Of a stretch of DNA of 64,000 nucleotides, positions 50,228-58,399 are shown piece after piece. Source of the stretch: Comamonas resistens (GTDB lineage Bacteria; Pseudomonadota; Gammaproteobacteria; Burkholderiales; Burkholderiaceae_C). Where the stretch lies: positions 3,472,001 through 3,536,000 of the forward strand of contig NZ_CP125947.1 in NCBI RefSeq assembly GCF_030064165.1, in the 5' to 3' direction. Position numbers and translations under genes: made by a program. Each line of letters opens with the position of its first letter. Position 1 is the stretch's first letter. The notes below the pieces were generated by a model that was not told where the DNA came from, made no database searches, and worked only from the letters and a program-made list of their open reading frames with translations.

Positions 50228-50527
50228 ATGTCCAACGATTCCCCATTTGCCCCACCTTTTTTCATAGCCAAATGCGAGCCCAGCGGCCATCAGGTCGATG
50301 CCTGGGCCGACCAGCCTCTGCTCGATTCGCTGGAGGGCGGCGGTGTGGACTGGCCCAGTTCCTGCCGCAACGGCACCTGCCGTACCTGTCTGGGGCAACT
50401 GGTCTCGGGCTCGGTGCACTACGAGATCGACTGGCCGGGCCTGACCGCCGAAGAAAAGGCCGAGGGCTATGTGCTGCCCTGCTGCGCCTACCCCGACAGC
50501 GATTTGGTTTTGAAGAACGCCCCCTGA
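50228..50527 (+). CDS. Plant-type [2Fe-2S] ferredoxin
   Basis: 99 residues from the ATG at 50228. The cluster Cys pattern CRNGTCRTCLGQL (CX4CX2C) plus the later Cys in YVLPCCAYPDSDL fits chloroplast-type [2Fe-2S] ferredoxins. LLDSLEGGGVDWPSSC precedes the first Cys. It is a soluble electron carrier whose partner is unknown. No reductase or oxygenase is adjacent. The last codons and the stop lie inside a GC-rich repeat (50519-50600). There is no clear Shine-Dalgarno sequence. Confidence 0.87.
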   Translation: MSNDSPFAPPFFIAKCEPSGHQVDAWADQPLLDSLEGGGVDWPSSCRNGTCRTCLGQLVSGSVHYEIDWPGLTAEEKAEGYVLPCCAYPDSDLVLKNAP

Positions 50528-50600
50528 GCCGCGTTGCGGCTTCCCTCACCGGGGACGGCAGCCTCGCCGTGAGGCGGTGGGGCCGCCCAGGCTCTTGCTG
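50519..50600 (-). repeat. CCCCTGAG-type GC-rich repeat, diverged copy overlapping the ferredoxin stop
   Basis: CCCCCTGAGCCGCGTTGCGG followed by CTTCCC matches the left end of the unit at 56422 (CCCCTGAGTCGCTTCGCGCC then TTCCCC). The right part is diverged. The ferredoxin stop TGA (50525-50527) is within it. Confidence 0.5.
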
Positions 50601-50870
50601 GCTGCCCCTGATCTGGAGAGCGCCTGGTTCTTGCTCTGCATCACGGTTTCAGGGGCAACTGCCACGCTGAAACCTCGCTCTGCAATAGAATGAGTGCTTT
50701 GTGCAAGGCTTCGCCCTGCTACAAAGCGGCCCTGCTCTGGCGTCCGCCCCACACGTTCTTTGGAAGTCCTGCCTGCGCCCTCTGGCGGCGTAGTCAATGC
50801 CTGACTGGTGCGTGTAAGCGCCAGTTGCTGACTGCAATGCATCGCATCATCACGTCCCAAAAGGCATTCC
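50528..50870 (+). other. Leader region before ribBA, no FMN riboswitch visible
   Basis: After the diverged repeat, about 270 bases lead to ribBA. I looked for the conserved FMN (RFN) riboswitch blocks and did not find them. AAAGG stands before the ribBA ATG. No other structure is convincing. Confidence 0.5.
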
Positions 50871-51992
50871 ATGAACAGCTCCCTCCAACCCGTGCCCATC
50901 TCGCCCATCGAAGAAATCGTGGCGGAAATGCGTGCCGGCCGCATGGTCGTTCTCGTTGACGAAGAAGATCGCGAAAACGAAGGCGATCTGGTACTGGCAT
51001 CGGACCATGTCACGGCCGATGCCATCAACTTCATGGCCAGGTTCGGGCGCGGCCTGATCTGCCTGACGCTGACCCGCGAACGCTGCGAATTCCTCAAGCT
51101 GCCGCCCATGGCGGCACGCAACGGCACCGTCTACAGCACGGCCTTCACCGTTTCCATCGAGGCTGCCGAGGGCGTGACCACCGGCATCTCGGCCGCCGAC
51201 CGTGCGCGCACCGTGCAGGTAGCCGTGAACAAGGACAGCCAGCCCACCGATCTGGTGCAACCCGGCCATGTCTTTCCGCTGCAGGCGGTGGACGGCGGCG
51301 TGCTGATGCGCGCCGGCCATACCGAAGCCGGTTGCGATCTGGCGGCTCTTGCCGGTTGCTCGCCCTCTTCGGTGATCTGCGAGATCATGAAGGACGACGG
51401 CACCATGGCCCGCCTGCCCGATCTGCAGCTGTTCTGCGCCGAGCACGGCATCAAGATCGGCACGATTGCCGACCTCATCGAATACCGCAGCCGCAACGAG
51501 TCGCTGCTGCAGAAAGTGGGCAGCCGCCCCATGCAGACGGCCCATGGCGAATTCACCGCCCATGCCTTCCGCGACATTCCCAGCGGCTCCGTGCACCTGG
51601 CGCTGGTCAAGGGCGAATGGCAGAGCAACACCACCGTGCCCGTGCGTGTGCACGAGCCCCTGTCGGTGCTGGATGCGCTGGAAGTCGGCCGCAACCAGCA
51701 TTCCTGGTGCCTGGACGAAAGCCTGCAATACATTGCCGACAACGGCCAGGGCGTGGCCGTGCTGCTCAACTGCGGCGAATCGGGCGAGCAGTTGCTGACC
51801 CAGTTCGAGGGCAAGGCACGCTCGGCCCAGGCGCCCGAACGCGGCCGCATGGATCTGCGCACCTACGGCGTGGGCGCACAGATTCTGCGTGAACTCGGCG
51901 TGAGCAAAATGCAGCTCATGGGCCAGCCCCGCCGCATGCCCAGCATGGCGGGCTACGGCCTGGAGATCACCGGCTACATCCCCAAGAAATAA
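50871..51992 (+). CDS. ribBA: Dihydroxybutanone-phosphate synthase with decayed GTP cyclohydrolase II domain (RibBX-like)
   Basis: 373 residues. The first 205 are a full RibB domain: [20 protein letters not shown] (metal-binding Glu, Asp), [20 protein letters not shown] and [20 protein letters not shown]. It makes 3,4-dihydroxy-2-butanone 4-phosphate from ribulose 5-phosphate for riboflavin. The second part (206-373) keeps the C-terminal trace [20 protein letters not shown] of GTP cyclohydrolase II. It lacks the three zinc Cys (CX10CXC) and most GTP-binding residues. A separate RibA is therefore needed elsewhere. ribH follows 18 bases later. Confidence 0.9.
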   Translation: MNSSLQPVPISPIEEIVAEMRAGRMVVLVDEEDRENEGDLVLASDHVTADAINFMARFGRGLICLTLTRERCEFLKLPPMAARNGTVYSTAFTVSIEAAEGVTTGISAADRARTVQVAVNKDSQPTDLVQPGHVFPLQAVDGGVLMRAGHTEAGCDLAALAGCSPSSVICEIMKDDGTMARLPDLQLFCAEHGIKIGTIADLIEYRSRNESLLQKVGSRPMQTAHGEFTAHAFRDIPSGSVHLALVKGEWQSNTTVPVRVHEPLSVLDALEVGRNQHSWCLDESLQYIADNGQGVAVLLNCGESGEQLLTQFEGKARSAQAPERGRMDLRTYGVGAQILRELGVSKMQLMGQPRRMPSMAGYGLEITGYIPKK

Positions 51993-52010
51993 AGAGACGG
52001 AATACCAAGC

Positions 52011-52493
52011 ATGCAAAACGCAGAAAAAGGCCAAGGCCAGAACATGAACGGCGCTGAACTGAAAATCGGCATCGTGCAGGCGCGCTTCAACGAAAGCATT
52101 ACCAACACCCTGTTTGCTTCCTGCCGCGACGAGCTGCTGAAGCTGGGTGTGAAGACCGAGAACATCGACCATGTCACAGTGCCCGGCGCACTGGAAGTGC
52201 CCGTGGCACTGCAGGCCATGGCCGAAACCGATCAGTACGACGCCCTCGTGGCGTTGGGCTGCATCATCCGTGGGGAGACATACCACTTCGAGCTGGTGGC
52301 CAATGAATCCGGTGCAGGCGTGACACGTCTTGCCCTGGACTACCACCTGCCGATCGCCAACGCGATCATCACCACCGAAAACACCGAGCAAGCCATTGCC
52401 CGCCAGGTCGAAAAAGGGCGCGATGCTGCCCAGGTCGCCGTGGAAATGGCCAATCTGCTCAACACCTACGACGACTACGAAGATCATGAGTGA
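52011..52493 (+). CDS. ribH: 6,7-Dimethyl-8-ribityllumazine synthase
   Basis: 160 residues. [38 protein letters not shown] and [20 protein letters not shown] are the three substrate-pocket segments of lumazine synthase. The enzyme joins the RibB product to the pyrimidine to make lumazine. The last eight bases overlap nusB (52486-52493), so nusB is translationally coupled. Start at 52011 or at the Met nine codons later. Confidence 0.94.
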   Translation: MQNAEKGQGQNMNGAELKIGIVQARFNESITNTLFASCRDELLKLGVKTENIDHVTVPGALEVPVALQAMAETDQYDALVALGCIIRGETYHFELVANESGAGVTRLALDYHLPIANAIITTENTEQAIARQVEKGRDAAQVAVEMANLLNTYDDYEDHE

Positions 52494-53022
52494 AGAACAA
52501 TCCAGCGACTCCGGCTCGCGCCGCCCTCCCCAGAAGCGCACGGGCCTGACCAGCACCGGCGCACGCAAGGCGGGCTCCAAGTCCAACCGCAGCCGTGCGC
52601 GTGAATTTGCGCTGCAAGGCCTGTACCAGCACATCGTGGGCCGCAACGCGGTGCTCGACATCGACCGATTCACCCGCGATCTGGCCGGCTTTCACAAGGC
52701 CGATGTCGTGCATTACGACGCACTGCTGCGCGGCTGCGCCGAGAATGAAGCGGCGTTGGATGCACTGATCACGCCCAAGCTGGACCGCGGCCTGGCCGAG
52801 ATCTCGCCCATCGAGCATGCCTGCATGTGGATTGGTGTGTACGAGTTCCAGAACTGCCCCGATGTGCCCTGGCGCGTGGTGCTCAACGAGTGCATTGAGC
52901 TGGCCAAGGAATTTGGCGGCACCGACGGCCACAAATATGTGAACGCCGTGCTCAACGGCCTGGCCCCCGAGCTGCGCGCCACCGAAGTGGCTCACGATCG
53001 CGCGAGCAAGAATCAGGCTTGA
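52486..53022 (+). CDS. nusB: Transcription antitermination factor NusB
   Basis: 178 residues. A basic, Ser/Lys/Arg-rich extension of about 38 residues precedes the helical NusB domain ([74 protein letters not shown]). NusB with NusE (S10) loads on boxA to prevent early termination of rRNA transcripts. The extension makes it about 40 residues longer than in E. coli. It overlaps the end of ribH. Confidence 0.93.
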   Translation: MSEEQSSDSGSRRPPQKRTGLTSTGARKAGSKSNRSRAREFALQGLYQHIVGRNAVLDIDRFTRDLAGFHKADVVHYDALLRGCAENEAALDALITPKLDRGLAEISPIEHACMWIGVYEFQNCPDVPWRVVLNECIELAKEFGGTDGHKYVNAVLNGLAPELRATEVAHDRASKNQA

Positions 53023-53149
53023 TATGGAAGCGGGCTGCTGCAGCCCGCCTCTGCGGCGGGCCCAGCCCCGCCCTTTCCACGTTTTCGCCGCTTCTTCACT
53101 ACTTTCCCCGCCGCCTTTTTCGCCGCCTAGGCATGCGCAAGGACCATCC

Positions 53150-53926
53150 ATGGACTCCTCTCGTCTGGCATCTTTGGCCCCCAGCCCCAAGCTGACTCCT
53201 GAAATCGCCCAGGAGCTGGCGCCCTGGCTGGCTCTGAACACCAGCGCCTGCTGCGTACTGGAGGTTGGCGGCTTCAGGCCCAGCGGCGATCCGGCGGCCT
53301 CGCATTTCGGGCTCTCCCCGCTCATGGCCGCCGACGAGGCCTGGCCTGTCGACGCCGCAGGCCAGCCCATGCAGTTCATCGCCCAGCTCAATCTGGAGCA
53401 AGCCCCCTGGAAGCCCGAGGCACTCCAAGGCCTTGCGCTGCTGCAGTTCTTTGTCGGCGAAAAATTCATAGAAAGCGGCTGTGCCCCCGAGACCTGGGCC
53501 ATCCGGCTGCGCCATGACACTGCGGGCCTGATACCGCGCGAGCAGCCCCTCTTTCGTGACGACGCCTGGATAGGCAAGGGCTTTGAAGCACGCTGGCTGG
53601 CTCCGCAACAGGATCATCCTTGCTACGACGACGGCTGCATGCGCCTGCCCGAAGGTATGCCTGAGTTTCCCGACGACGCCCACGGCCTGTGCTCGGGCCG
53701 CACCAAGCTGGGCGGCTACGCCAGAAGCCTGCAGCACGAGATCGCTTTTCTGCCTGCCGTTGAAGATGAGGACAGCAACTGGCAGCCCTCGCCCCACGAG
53801 CCCGAATACCTGCTGCAGATCGACAGCGAAGCCAAAGCAGGCCTGAACTGGGTCGATGGCGGCATCGTCTACCTGGGGCGCAACCCCGCTACCGGCCAAT
53901 GGTCGGCGCACTGTCAGTTTTATTGA
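53150..53926 (+). CDS. DUF1963 (YwqG-like) protein
   Basis: 258 residues from the ATG at 53150, after AAGGA. The sequence has the DUF1963 features: GDPAASHFGLSPLMAADEAW, PMQFIAQLNLEQAPW, LLQFFVG, GRTKLGGYARSLQHEIAFLP and LLQIDSEAKAGLNWVDGGIV. In this family the LLQID...W.D.G segment near the end is conserved. There is no signal peptide. Function unknown; a cytoplasmic binding role is usual speculation. It lies between nusB and an aminotransferase gene 14 bases on. Confidence 0.8.
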   Translation: MDSSRLASLAPSPKLTPEIAQELAPWLALNTSACCVLEVGGFRPSGDPAASHFGLSPLMAADEAWPVDAAGQPMQFIAQLNLEQAPWKPEALQGLALLQFFVGEKFIESGCAPETWAIRLRHDTAGLIPREQPLFRDDAWIGKGFEARWLAPQQDHPCYDDGCMRLPEGMPEFPDDAHGLCSGRTKLGGYARSLQHEIAFLPAVEDEDSNWQPSPHEPEYLLQIDSEAKAGLNWVDGGIVYLGRNPATGQWSAHCQFY

Positions 53927-53940
53927 GAGAACATTGCTTC

Positions 53941-55146
53941 ATGTCTGTCATTGAGCTATCCCGCCGCGCCCAGCGCATCGAGCCGTTCTATGTCATGGAA
54001 ATGGCCAAGCACGCACAGCAAGTGGCCCGCCAGTCCAGCGCCAGCGACTCGCCCATGATCTATCTGAACATTGGCGAACCCGACTTCAGCGCCCCGCCCC
54101 TGGTGCAGCAGGCTGCCGAGCGCGCCATCCGCGACGGTCGCACCCAGTACACCCAGGCACCGGGCCTGCCCGAGCTGCGCGAGCGCATCAGTGCCTGGTA
54201 CGCCAGCCGCTTTGGCGTGGATGTGCCGGCCCGGCGCATCATCATCACGGCCGGCGCCTCGGCCGCGCTGCAGCTGGCCTGCCTGGCGCTGATCGACGAG
54301 GGCGACGAGGTGCTGATGCCCGACCCCAGCTACCCCTGCAACCGCCACTTTGTCTCGGCCGCCGAGGGCAAGCCCGTGCTGATTCCTTCATCGGCGGCGG
54401 AGCGCTTCCAGCTCAGCGCCGCCAAGGTCGAAGCCGCCTGGGGCGAGCGCACGCGCGGCGTGATGCTGGCCTCGCCCTCCAACCCCACGGGCACCTCGAT
54501 TGCGCCCGACGAGCTGCGCCGCATCCACGAAGTCGTGCGCGCCAAGGGCGGGCTGACCATCGTCGATGAAATCTATCTGGGCCTGTCCTATGACGAAGCC
54601 TTTGGCCAATCGGCCCTGAAGCTTGGTGACGACATCATCTCCATCAACAGCTTCAGCAAATACTTCAATATGACGGGCTGGCGCCTGGGTTGGATGGTGG
54701 TGCCGGAGTCTCTGGTCGCACCGATAGAGATGCTGGCCCAGCACCTGTTCATCTGCGCCAGCACCGTGTCGCAATATGCGGCCCTGGCTTGCTTCGAGCC
54801 CGAAAGCATTGCCGAATACGAACGCCGCCGCGCCGAGTTCAAGGCCCGCCGCGACTACTTCATTCCCGCGCTGGAGTCTGTCGGCCTGCCTGTGCCTGTC
54901 AAGCCCGATGGCGCTTTCTACGCCTGGGCCGACTGCCGCGCCGCGGCCGAGAAGCTCGGCGTTGCTCAGGGGAACACTTGCAGCTGGGACTTTGCCCACG
55001 CTCTTGTGGACCGCGCCCACCTGGCCATCACTCCCGGCCGCGACTTTGGCCAGGCCGAGACGGCCAGCTATGTCCGCTTTTCCACGGCCAACTCCATGGA
55101 GCAATTGCAGGAAGCCGTGGCCCGCCTGAAAAAACTGCTCGGTTGA
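53941..55146 (+). CDS. Class I/II pyridoxal-phosphate aminotransferase
   Basis: 401 residues from the ATG at 53941; an in-frame GTG at 53899 would overlap the DUF1963 gene. Signatures: IYLNIGEPDFSAPPLVQQAA, ITAGASAALQLACLAL, LASPSNPTGTSIAPDELRRI, IVDEIYLGLSYDEAFGQ and the PLP-lysine in NSFSKYFNMTGWRLGWMVV. The C-terminal Arg for substrate carboxylate is in YVRFSTANSMEQL. It resembles alanine/aspartate/aromatic aminotransferases of subgroup I. The amino donor is not predictable. The ybgC start follows 7 bases later. Confidence 0.87.
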   Translation: MSVIELSRRAQRIEPFYVMEMAKHAQQVARQSSASDSPMIYLNIGEPDFSAPPLVQQAAERAIRDGRTQYTQAPGLPELRERISAWYASRFGVDVPARRIIITAGASAALQLACLALIDEGDEVLMPDPSYPCNRHFVSAAEGKPVLIPSSAAERFQLSAAKVEAAWGERTRGVMLASPSNPTGTSIAPDELRRIHEVVRAKGGLTIVDEIYLGLSYDEAFGQSALKLGDDIISINSFSKYFNMTGWRLGWMVVPESLVAPIEMLAQHLFICASTVSQYAALACFEPESIAEYERRRAEFKARRDYFIPALESVGLPVPVKPDGAFYAWADCRAAAEKLGVAQGNTCSWDFAHALVDRAHLAITPGRDFGQAETASYVRFSTANSMEQLQEAVARLKKLLG

Positions 55147-55153
55147 ACCTTTG

Positions 55154-55723
55154 ATGACGCAAAGCAAACTGAACGCCCTGTCGCATGACACCGGTGCAAC
55201 GGACAGAAATGCCGAGCAAGGGCCGCCCCGCAGCATGGGCTGCCCCAGCGAAGGCATTGTCCCCCTTGAGGGGGGCCCGGCGAGGGGAAGCGACGCAGTC
55301 GCCCAGGGGGGCTTCACATACCCTATCCGCGTTTACTGGGAAGACACCGACGCCGGCGGCGTCGTCTTCTACGCCAACTACCTCAAGTTCTTCGAACGCG
55401 CACGCACCGAGTGGCTGAGGTCTTTGGGCATCGCCCAGCACAGTCTGCGGGAACAAACGGGCGGCATCTTTGTCGTAACTTCAGCGCAGATCGAATATCT
55501 GCGTCCGGCGCGACTGGACGACCAACTCATTGTTACCGCAAAGCTGCAAAGCTCGGGCCGTGCTTCGCTCACAATCGAGCAGCAGGCATTGCTGGTGAAC
55601 ACTGACAATCAATCCCAACAACCTGTGCTGCTGAGCACGGGTCTTATCCGAATTGGGTGGGTGGATGGTCAGACCATGCGCCCCACGAGAATTCCAAACC
55701 GTATCCTGGAGCAACTTTCATGA
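55154..55723 (+). CDS. ybgC: Tol-Pal acyl-CoA thioesterase YbgC with repeat-encoded N-terminal extension
   Basis: 189 residues from the ATG at 55154. The hotdog thioesterase starts near residue 56 with IRVYWEDTDAGGVVFYANYL, with the catalytic Asp in EDTDAGG, then KFFERARTEWLR. The first 55 residues are unlike any YbgC and are mostly encoded by a GC-rich intergenic repeat at 55221-55317. No start codon lies between the repeat and the core; the only candidates are ATG 55154, ATG 55235 (inside the repeat) and TTG 55151. Its TGA overlaps the tolQ ATG (ATGA, 55720-55723). Confidence 0.85.
   Translation: MTQSKLNALSHDTGATDRNAEQGPPRSMGCPSEGIVPLEGGPARGSDAVAQGGFTYPIRVYWEDTDAGGVVFYANYLKFFERARTEWLRSLGIAQHSLREQTGGIFVVTSAQIEYLRPARLDDQLIVTAKLQSSGRASLTIEQQALLVNTDNQSQQPVLLSTGLIRIGWVDGQTMRPTRIPNRILEQLS
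55221..55317 (+). repeat. CCCCTTGAGGGGG repeat inside the ybgC reading frame
   Basis: The unit includes GGGCTGCCCCAGCGAAGG, CCCCCTTGAGGGGGG (55261-55275) and GGGGAAGCGACGCAGTCGCC. It matches, inverted, the unit at 56422-56508 between tolQ and tolR. It is read in frame as the N-terminal extension of YbgC. Confidence 0.8.
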
Positions 55724-56418
55724 ACTCCCAAGACATGTCCATCCTCAGCCTGATCCTGCAGGCCAGCTGGGTGGTGCAACTGGTCATGCTGATTCTGGTG
55801 ATCGCATCGATTGCCAGCTGGGCCACCATTTTCCGCAAGGCCCAGACCCTGAAGCGCGTGCGCACGCTCAACGACAACTTCGAGCAGGACTTCTGGTCGG
55901 GCACCAGCCTCAACGACCTCTATGCCTCGGCCGCGCAGAACGCCAAGACCGGCGGCCCCATGGAGCGCATCTTTGCCAGCGGCATGCGTGAATATCAGAA
56001 GCTGCGCGAGCGCCGCATCGGCGACGTCGCCACACTGATGGACGGCACACGCCGTGCCATGCGCGCCAGCTTTCAGCGCGAGCTTGACGAGATCGAGTCT
56101 GGCCTGTCCTTTCTGGGCACCGTGGCTTCGGTCTCGCCCTATGTCGGCCTGTTCGGCACCGTCTGGGGCGTGATGCACGCCTTCACGGGCTTTGCCAATA
56201 TGGAGCAGATCACGCTGGCCACCGTCGCCCCCGGCATTGCCGAAGCCCTGGTCGCCACCGCCATGGGCCTGTTTGCGGCCATTCCGGCCGTGACGGCCTA
56301 CAACCGCTACGCCCACAACATCGACCGCATCGCCAGTCAGGAAGAAACCTTCATCGAGGAGTTCTCCAACATCCTGCAGCGCAATGTGGGCGCCACCACC
56401 AGTGCCTCCGGCCATTGA
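55720..56418 (+). CDS. tolQ: TolQ, proton-channel subunit of the Tol system
   Basis: 232 residues. Three membrane helices: VVQLVMLILVIASIASWATI (about 18-38), FLGTVASVSPYVGLFGTVWG (about 130-155) and EALVATAMGLFAAIPAVTAY (about 172-195). The last two carry the conserved Thr and Gly residues of the ExbB/TolQ/MotA family. TolQ with TolR uses the proton gradient to energise TolA. It is coupled to ybgC through ATGA. tolR is separated by an inserted repeat. Confidence 0.93.
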   Translation: MNSQDMSILSLILQASWVVQLVMLILVIASIASWATIFRKAQTLKRVRTLNDNFEQDFWSGTSLNDLYASAAQNAKTGGPMERIFASGMREYQKLRERRIGDVATLMDGTRRAMRASFQRELDEIESGLSFLGTVASVSPYVGLFGTVWGVMHAFTGFANMEQITLATVAPGIAEALVATAMGLFAAIPAVTAYNRYAHNIDRIASQEETFIEEFSNILQRNVGATTSASGH

Positions 56419-56421
56419 AAT

Positions 56422-56508
56422 GGGACAGCCCCTGAGTCGCTTCGCGCCTTCCCCCTTGAAGGGGGGCGACACCTTCGCTGGGGCAGCCCCTGCTGCGGGG
56501 GCTGCCCT
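56422..56508 (-). repeat. CCCCTTGAGGGGG repeat between tolQ and tolR
   Basis: The unit starts four bases after the tolQ stop: CCCCTGAGTCGCTTCGCGCC, CCCCCTTGAAGGGGGG (56451-56466), CCTTCGCTGGGGCAGCCCC. Read on the minus strand it matches the unit inside ybgC. It separates tolQ from tolR by 144 bases where the genes are usually adjacent. Its palindromes may alter mRNA processing. Confidence 0.8.
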
Positions 56509-56562
56509 TGCCCGGTGTCTCTGTCCTGTGCTGTGCAACCTTTTTGCAAGGAGTGAGGATTC

Positions 56563-56994
56563 ATGCCAGCCATGAGCTCACGCGGCCGCAACCGCCGCAC
56601 CGTCAACGAAATCAATATGGTGCCCTTCATCGACGTGATGCTGGTGCTGCTCATCATCTTTATGGTGACGGCTCCCATGCTCACGCCGGGCTCCATCAAC
56701 GTACCGAGCGCAGGCAAATCCTCGCGCCCGCCGACCAAGAACATCGCCTATGTGCTGCTGGACAAGGATGGCAGCATCCAGTTCAAGAACGGCAGCAGCA
56801 CACAGACCGTCAAGCTTGATGATCTCAAGGGCCTGGCCCAGTCCTGGCAGGAAGGCCAGGGCGAAGACAGTGCCATCCAGATCGTGGCCGACAAGGGCCT
56901 GCCCTTCGACGATGTCATGAAGGCACACACCACGCTTTCCAAGGCCGGCGTCAAACGCATCGCCTTTGGCGTGGTCTCCTCTTCCAGCAACTGA
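56563..56994 (+). CDS. tolR: TolR, inner membrane Tol subunit
   Basis: 143 residues. The single membrane helix is PFIDVMLVLLIIFMVTAPML (about 21-40), with the essential channel Asp in PFIDVMLV. The periplasmic domain continues GSINVPSAG and ends DVMKAHTTLSKAGVKRIAFG, typical of ExbD/TolR. AAGGAG precedes the ATG by eight bases, so it has its own strong ribosome site despite the inserted repeat. Confidence 0.93.
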   Translation: MPAMSSRGRNRRTVNEINMVPFIDVMLVLLIIFMVTAPMLTPGSINVPSAGKSSRPPTKNIAYVLLDKDGSIQFKNGSSTQTVKLDDLKGLAQSWQEGQGEDSAIQIVADKGLPFDDVMKAHTTLSKAGVKRIAFGVVSSSSN

Positions 56995-57063
56995 TCTCAT
57001 TCATGAAACTCTGCGCCCCCGCAGCCCCCTTGAGGCCGCAGTCCGGCAGACCACCAATTCACC

Positions 57064-58227
57064 ATGCCTAACCAGCAAGACCGCGATCAGTTTGCACCGC
57101 CCCGCCCCAAGGGCCGGGTGCGCTCCTGGTCGCTCGCCCTGGCCGCGCACGGCCTGCTGATTGCGGCCCTGATGTGGACGGTGCGCCCCCCCAAAGAAGC
57201 CGACGAAGCCATGGTCGAGGCCGAGGTCTGGAGCAGTTCTGCCCCAGCCTCGGCCCCTGCCGTGACTCAGCCTGCACCGACTCCCGCGCCCTCACCGGAG
57301 CCCGTACCCGAGCCTCCGCCGCCGCCCCCACCACCGACCCCGGCTCCCGAGCCCGTTGCTGCACCAGTGCCCGCACCAGCCCCCAAACCTCAGCTTCATG
57401 ACGACGATCACGAGGCCGAGATAGCGCTGGCCAAAAAGAAGAAGCTGGAGCAGCAGAAGAAGGAAAAGGCCGAGCAGGAAGCCCGCGAACAGCGCGAGAA
57501 GGAGCGCAAGGAAAAAGCCGAAAAGGCCGAGAAGGAAAAGGCTGAAAAAGCGCACCAGGAAAAGCTGGACCGCCTGAAGGCCGAGAAAGCGGAAAAAGCC
57601 GAGAAAGAGCGCAAGGAAAAGCTAGAGCACGAGAAAAAGGAAAAGGCTGAAAAAGCGGCCAGGGACAAGGCCGAGAAGGAAAAAGCCGAGAAGGCTGAGA
57701 AAGAAAAAGCCGAAAAAGCCGCCAGGGACAAGGCCGAGAAAGAAAAGGCCGAAAAGGACAAGGCTGCCAAAGAAAAAGCCGCAAAGGACGCCAAGGAAAA
57801 GGCGGCCAAGGAAGCCAAGGCTGCCGATGAGCGCCGCAAGGCCGAGCTGGCGCGCCTGCAGGGGCTGGCCGGCAGCGCTGGCGGCAGCGGCGGAAGCGAC
57901 CACAGCGGCAGCGGCGGCAGTCGTAGCGGTGGTGCGGGCAGCAGCGCCAGCGGCGGCCCCTCGGCAGGCTATGCGGCCAAGGTGGCTGCACGCGTCAAGC
58001 CCAACATCGTCTACCCCGATGCGGTCAGCGGCAATCCGCGCGCCGAAGTCCGTGTGCGCACGGCCCCGGACGGCACCATCACCGGCGCTACGATCTCCAA
58101 GTCCAGCGGCAATCCCGCCTGGGATGAGGCCGTGGTCCGGGCGCTGCACAAGACCGACAAGCTGCCGCGTGATATCGACGGCAAGGTGCCATCCGATCTG
58201 GTCATCGGCTTCCGACCTCAGGACTGA
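57064..58227 (+). CDS. tolA: TolA, trans-periplasmic Tol protein
   Basis: 387 residues. One membrane helix (WSLALAAHGLLIAALMWTV, about 22-40), then a Pro/Ala-rich segment (about 58-105), then about 150 residues of Lys/Glu/Ala helix (repeats of EKAEKAARDKAEKEK type, 110-262). A Gly/Ser linker (268-300) leads to a TonB-like C-terminal domain (IVYPDAVSGNPRAEVRVRTA, KLPRDIDGKVPSDLVIGF). TolA links the inner-membrane motor to Pal at the outer membrane. tolB and pal do not follow. Transcription ends at the hairpin at 58285-58318. Confidence 0.92.
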   Translation: MPNQQDRDQFAPPRPKGRVRSWSLALAAHGLLIAALMWTVRPPKEADEAMVEAEVWSSSAPASAPAVTQPAPTPAPSPEPVPEPPPPPPPPTPAPEPVAAPVPAPAPKPQLHDDDHEAEIALAKKKKLEQQKKEKAEQEAREQREKERKEKAEKAEKEKAEKAHQEKLDRLKAEKAEKAEKERKEKLEHEKKEKAEKAARDKAEKEKAEKAEKEKAEKAARDKAEKEKAEKDKAAKEKAAKDAKEKAAKEAKAADERRKAELARLQGLAGSAGGSGGSDHSGSGGSRSGGAGSSASGGPSAGYAAKVAARVKPNIVYPDAVSGNPRAEVRVRTAPDGTITGATISKSSGNPAWDEAVVRALHKTDKLPRDIDGKVPSDLVIGFRPQD

Positions 58228-58284
58228 GGCTCTGCCCAACACAGGCAACTATGAAATTCATAGCTTCCTGCGCTTAACCCAAAA

Positions 58285-58318
58285 GGGCTTGAAGGCTAAA
58301 AACCTTCAAGCCCTTTTT
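58285..58318 (+). terminator. Terminator of tolA
   Basis: GGGCTTGAAGG (58285-58295) pairs with CCTTCAAGCCC (58303-58313), loop of seven, A-run before and TTTTT after. It confirms that the transcript stops before a tolB gene could follow. Confidence 0.93.
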
Positions 58319-58399
58319 GATTCTGCGGCCTCAGGAACAAGTCTGTAATGGCATCGCGGGCCGAAGCCTGTGAAAACCGTAGCAGCCGACAGTGCGGCC

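Noticed and set aside
50528..50870. Possible FMN riboswitch before ribBA.
   Set aside because: The conserved RFN sequence blocks are not present in the leader, and the GC-rich part is a diverged repeat.
57003..57063. A short ATG frame (from 57004) between tolR and tolA.
   Set aside because: It lies in a remnant of the CCCCTTGAGG repeat, has no ribosome site and ends just at the tolA start.
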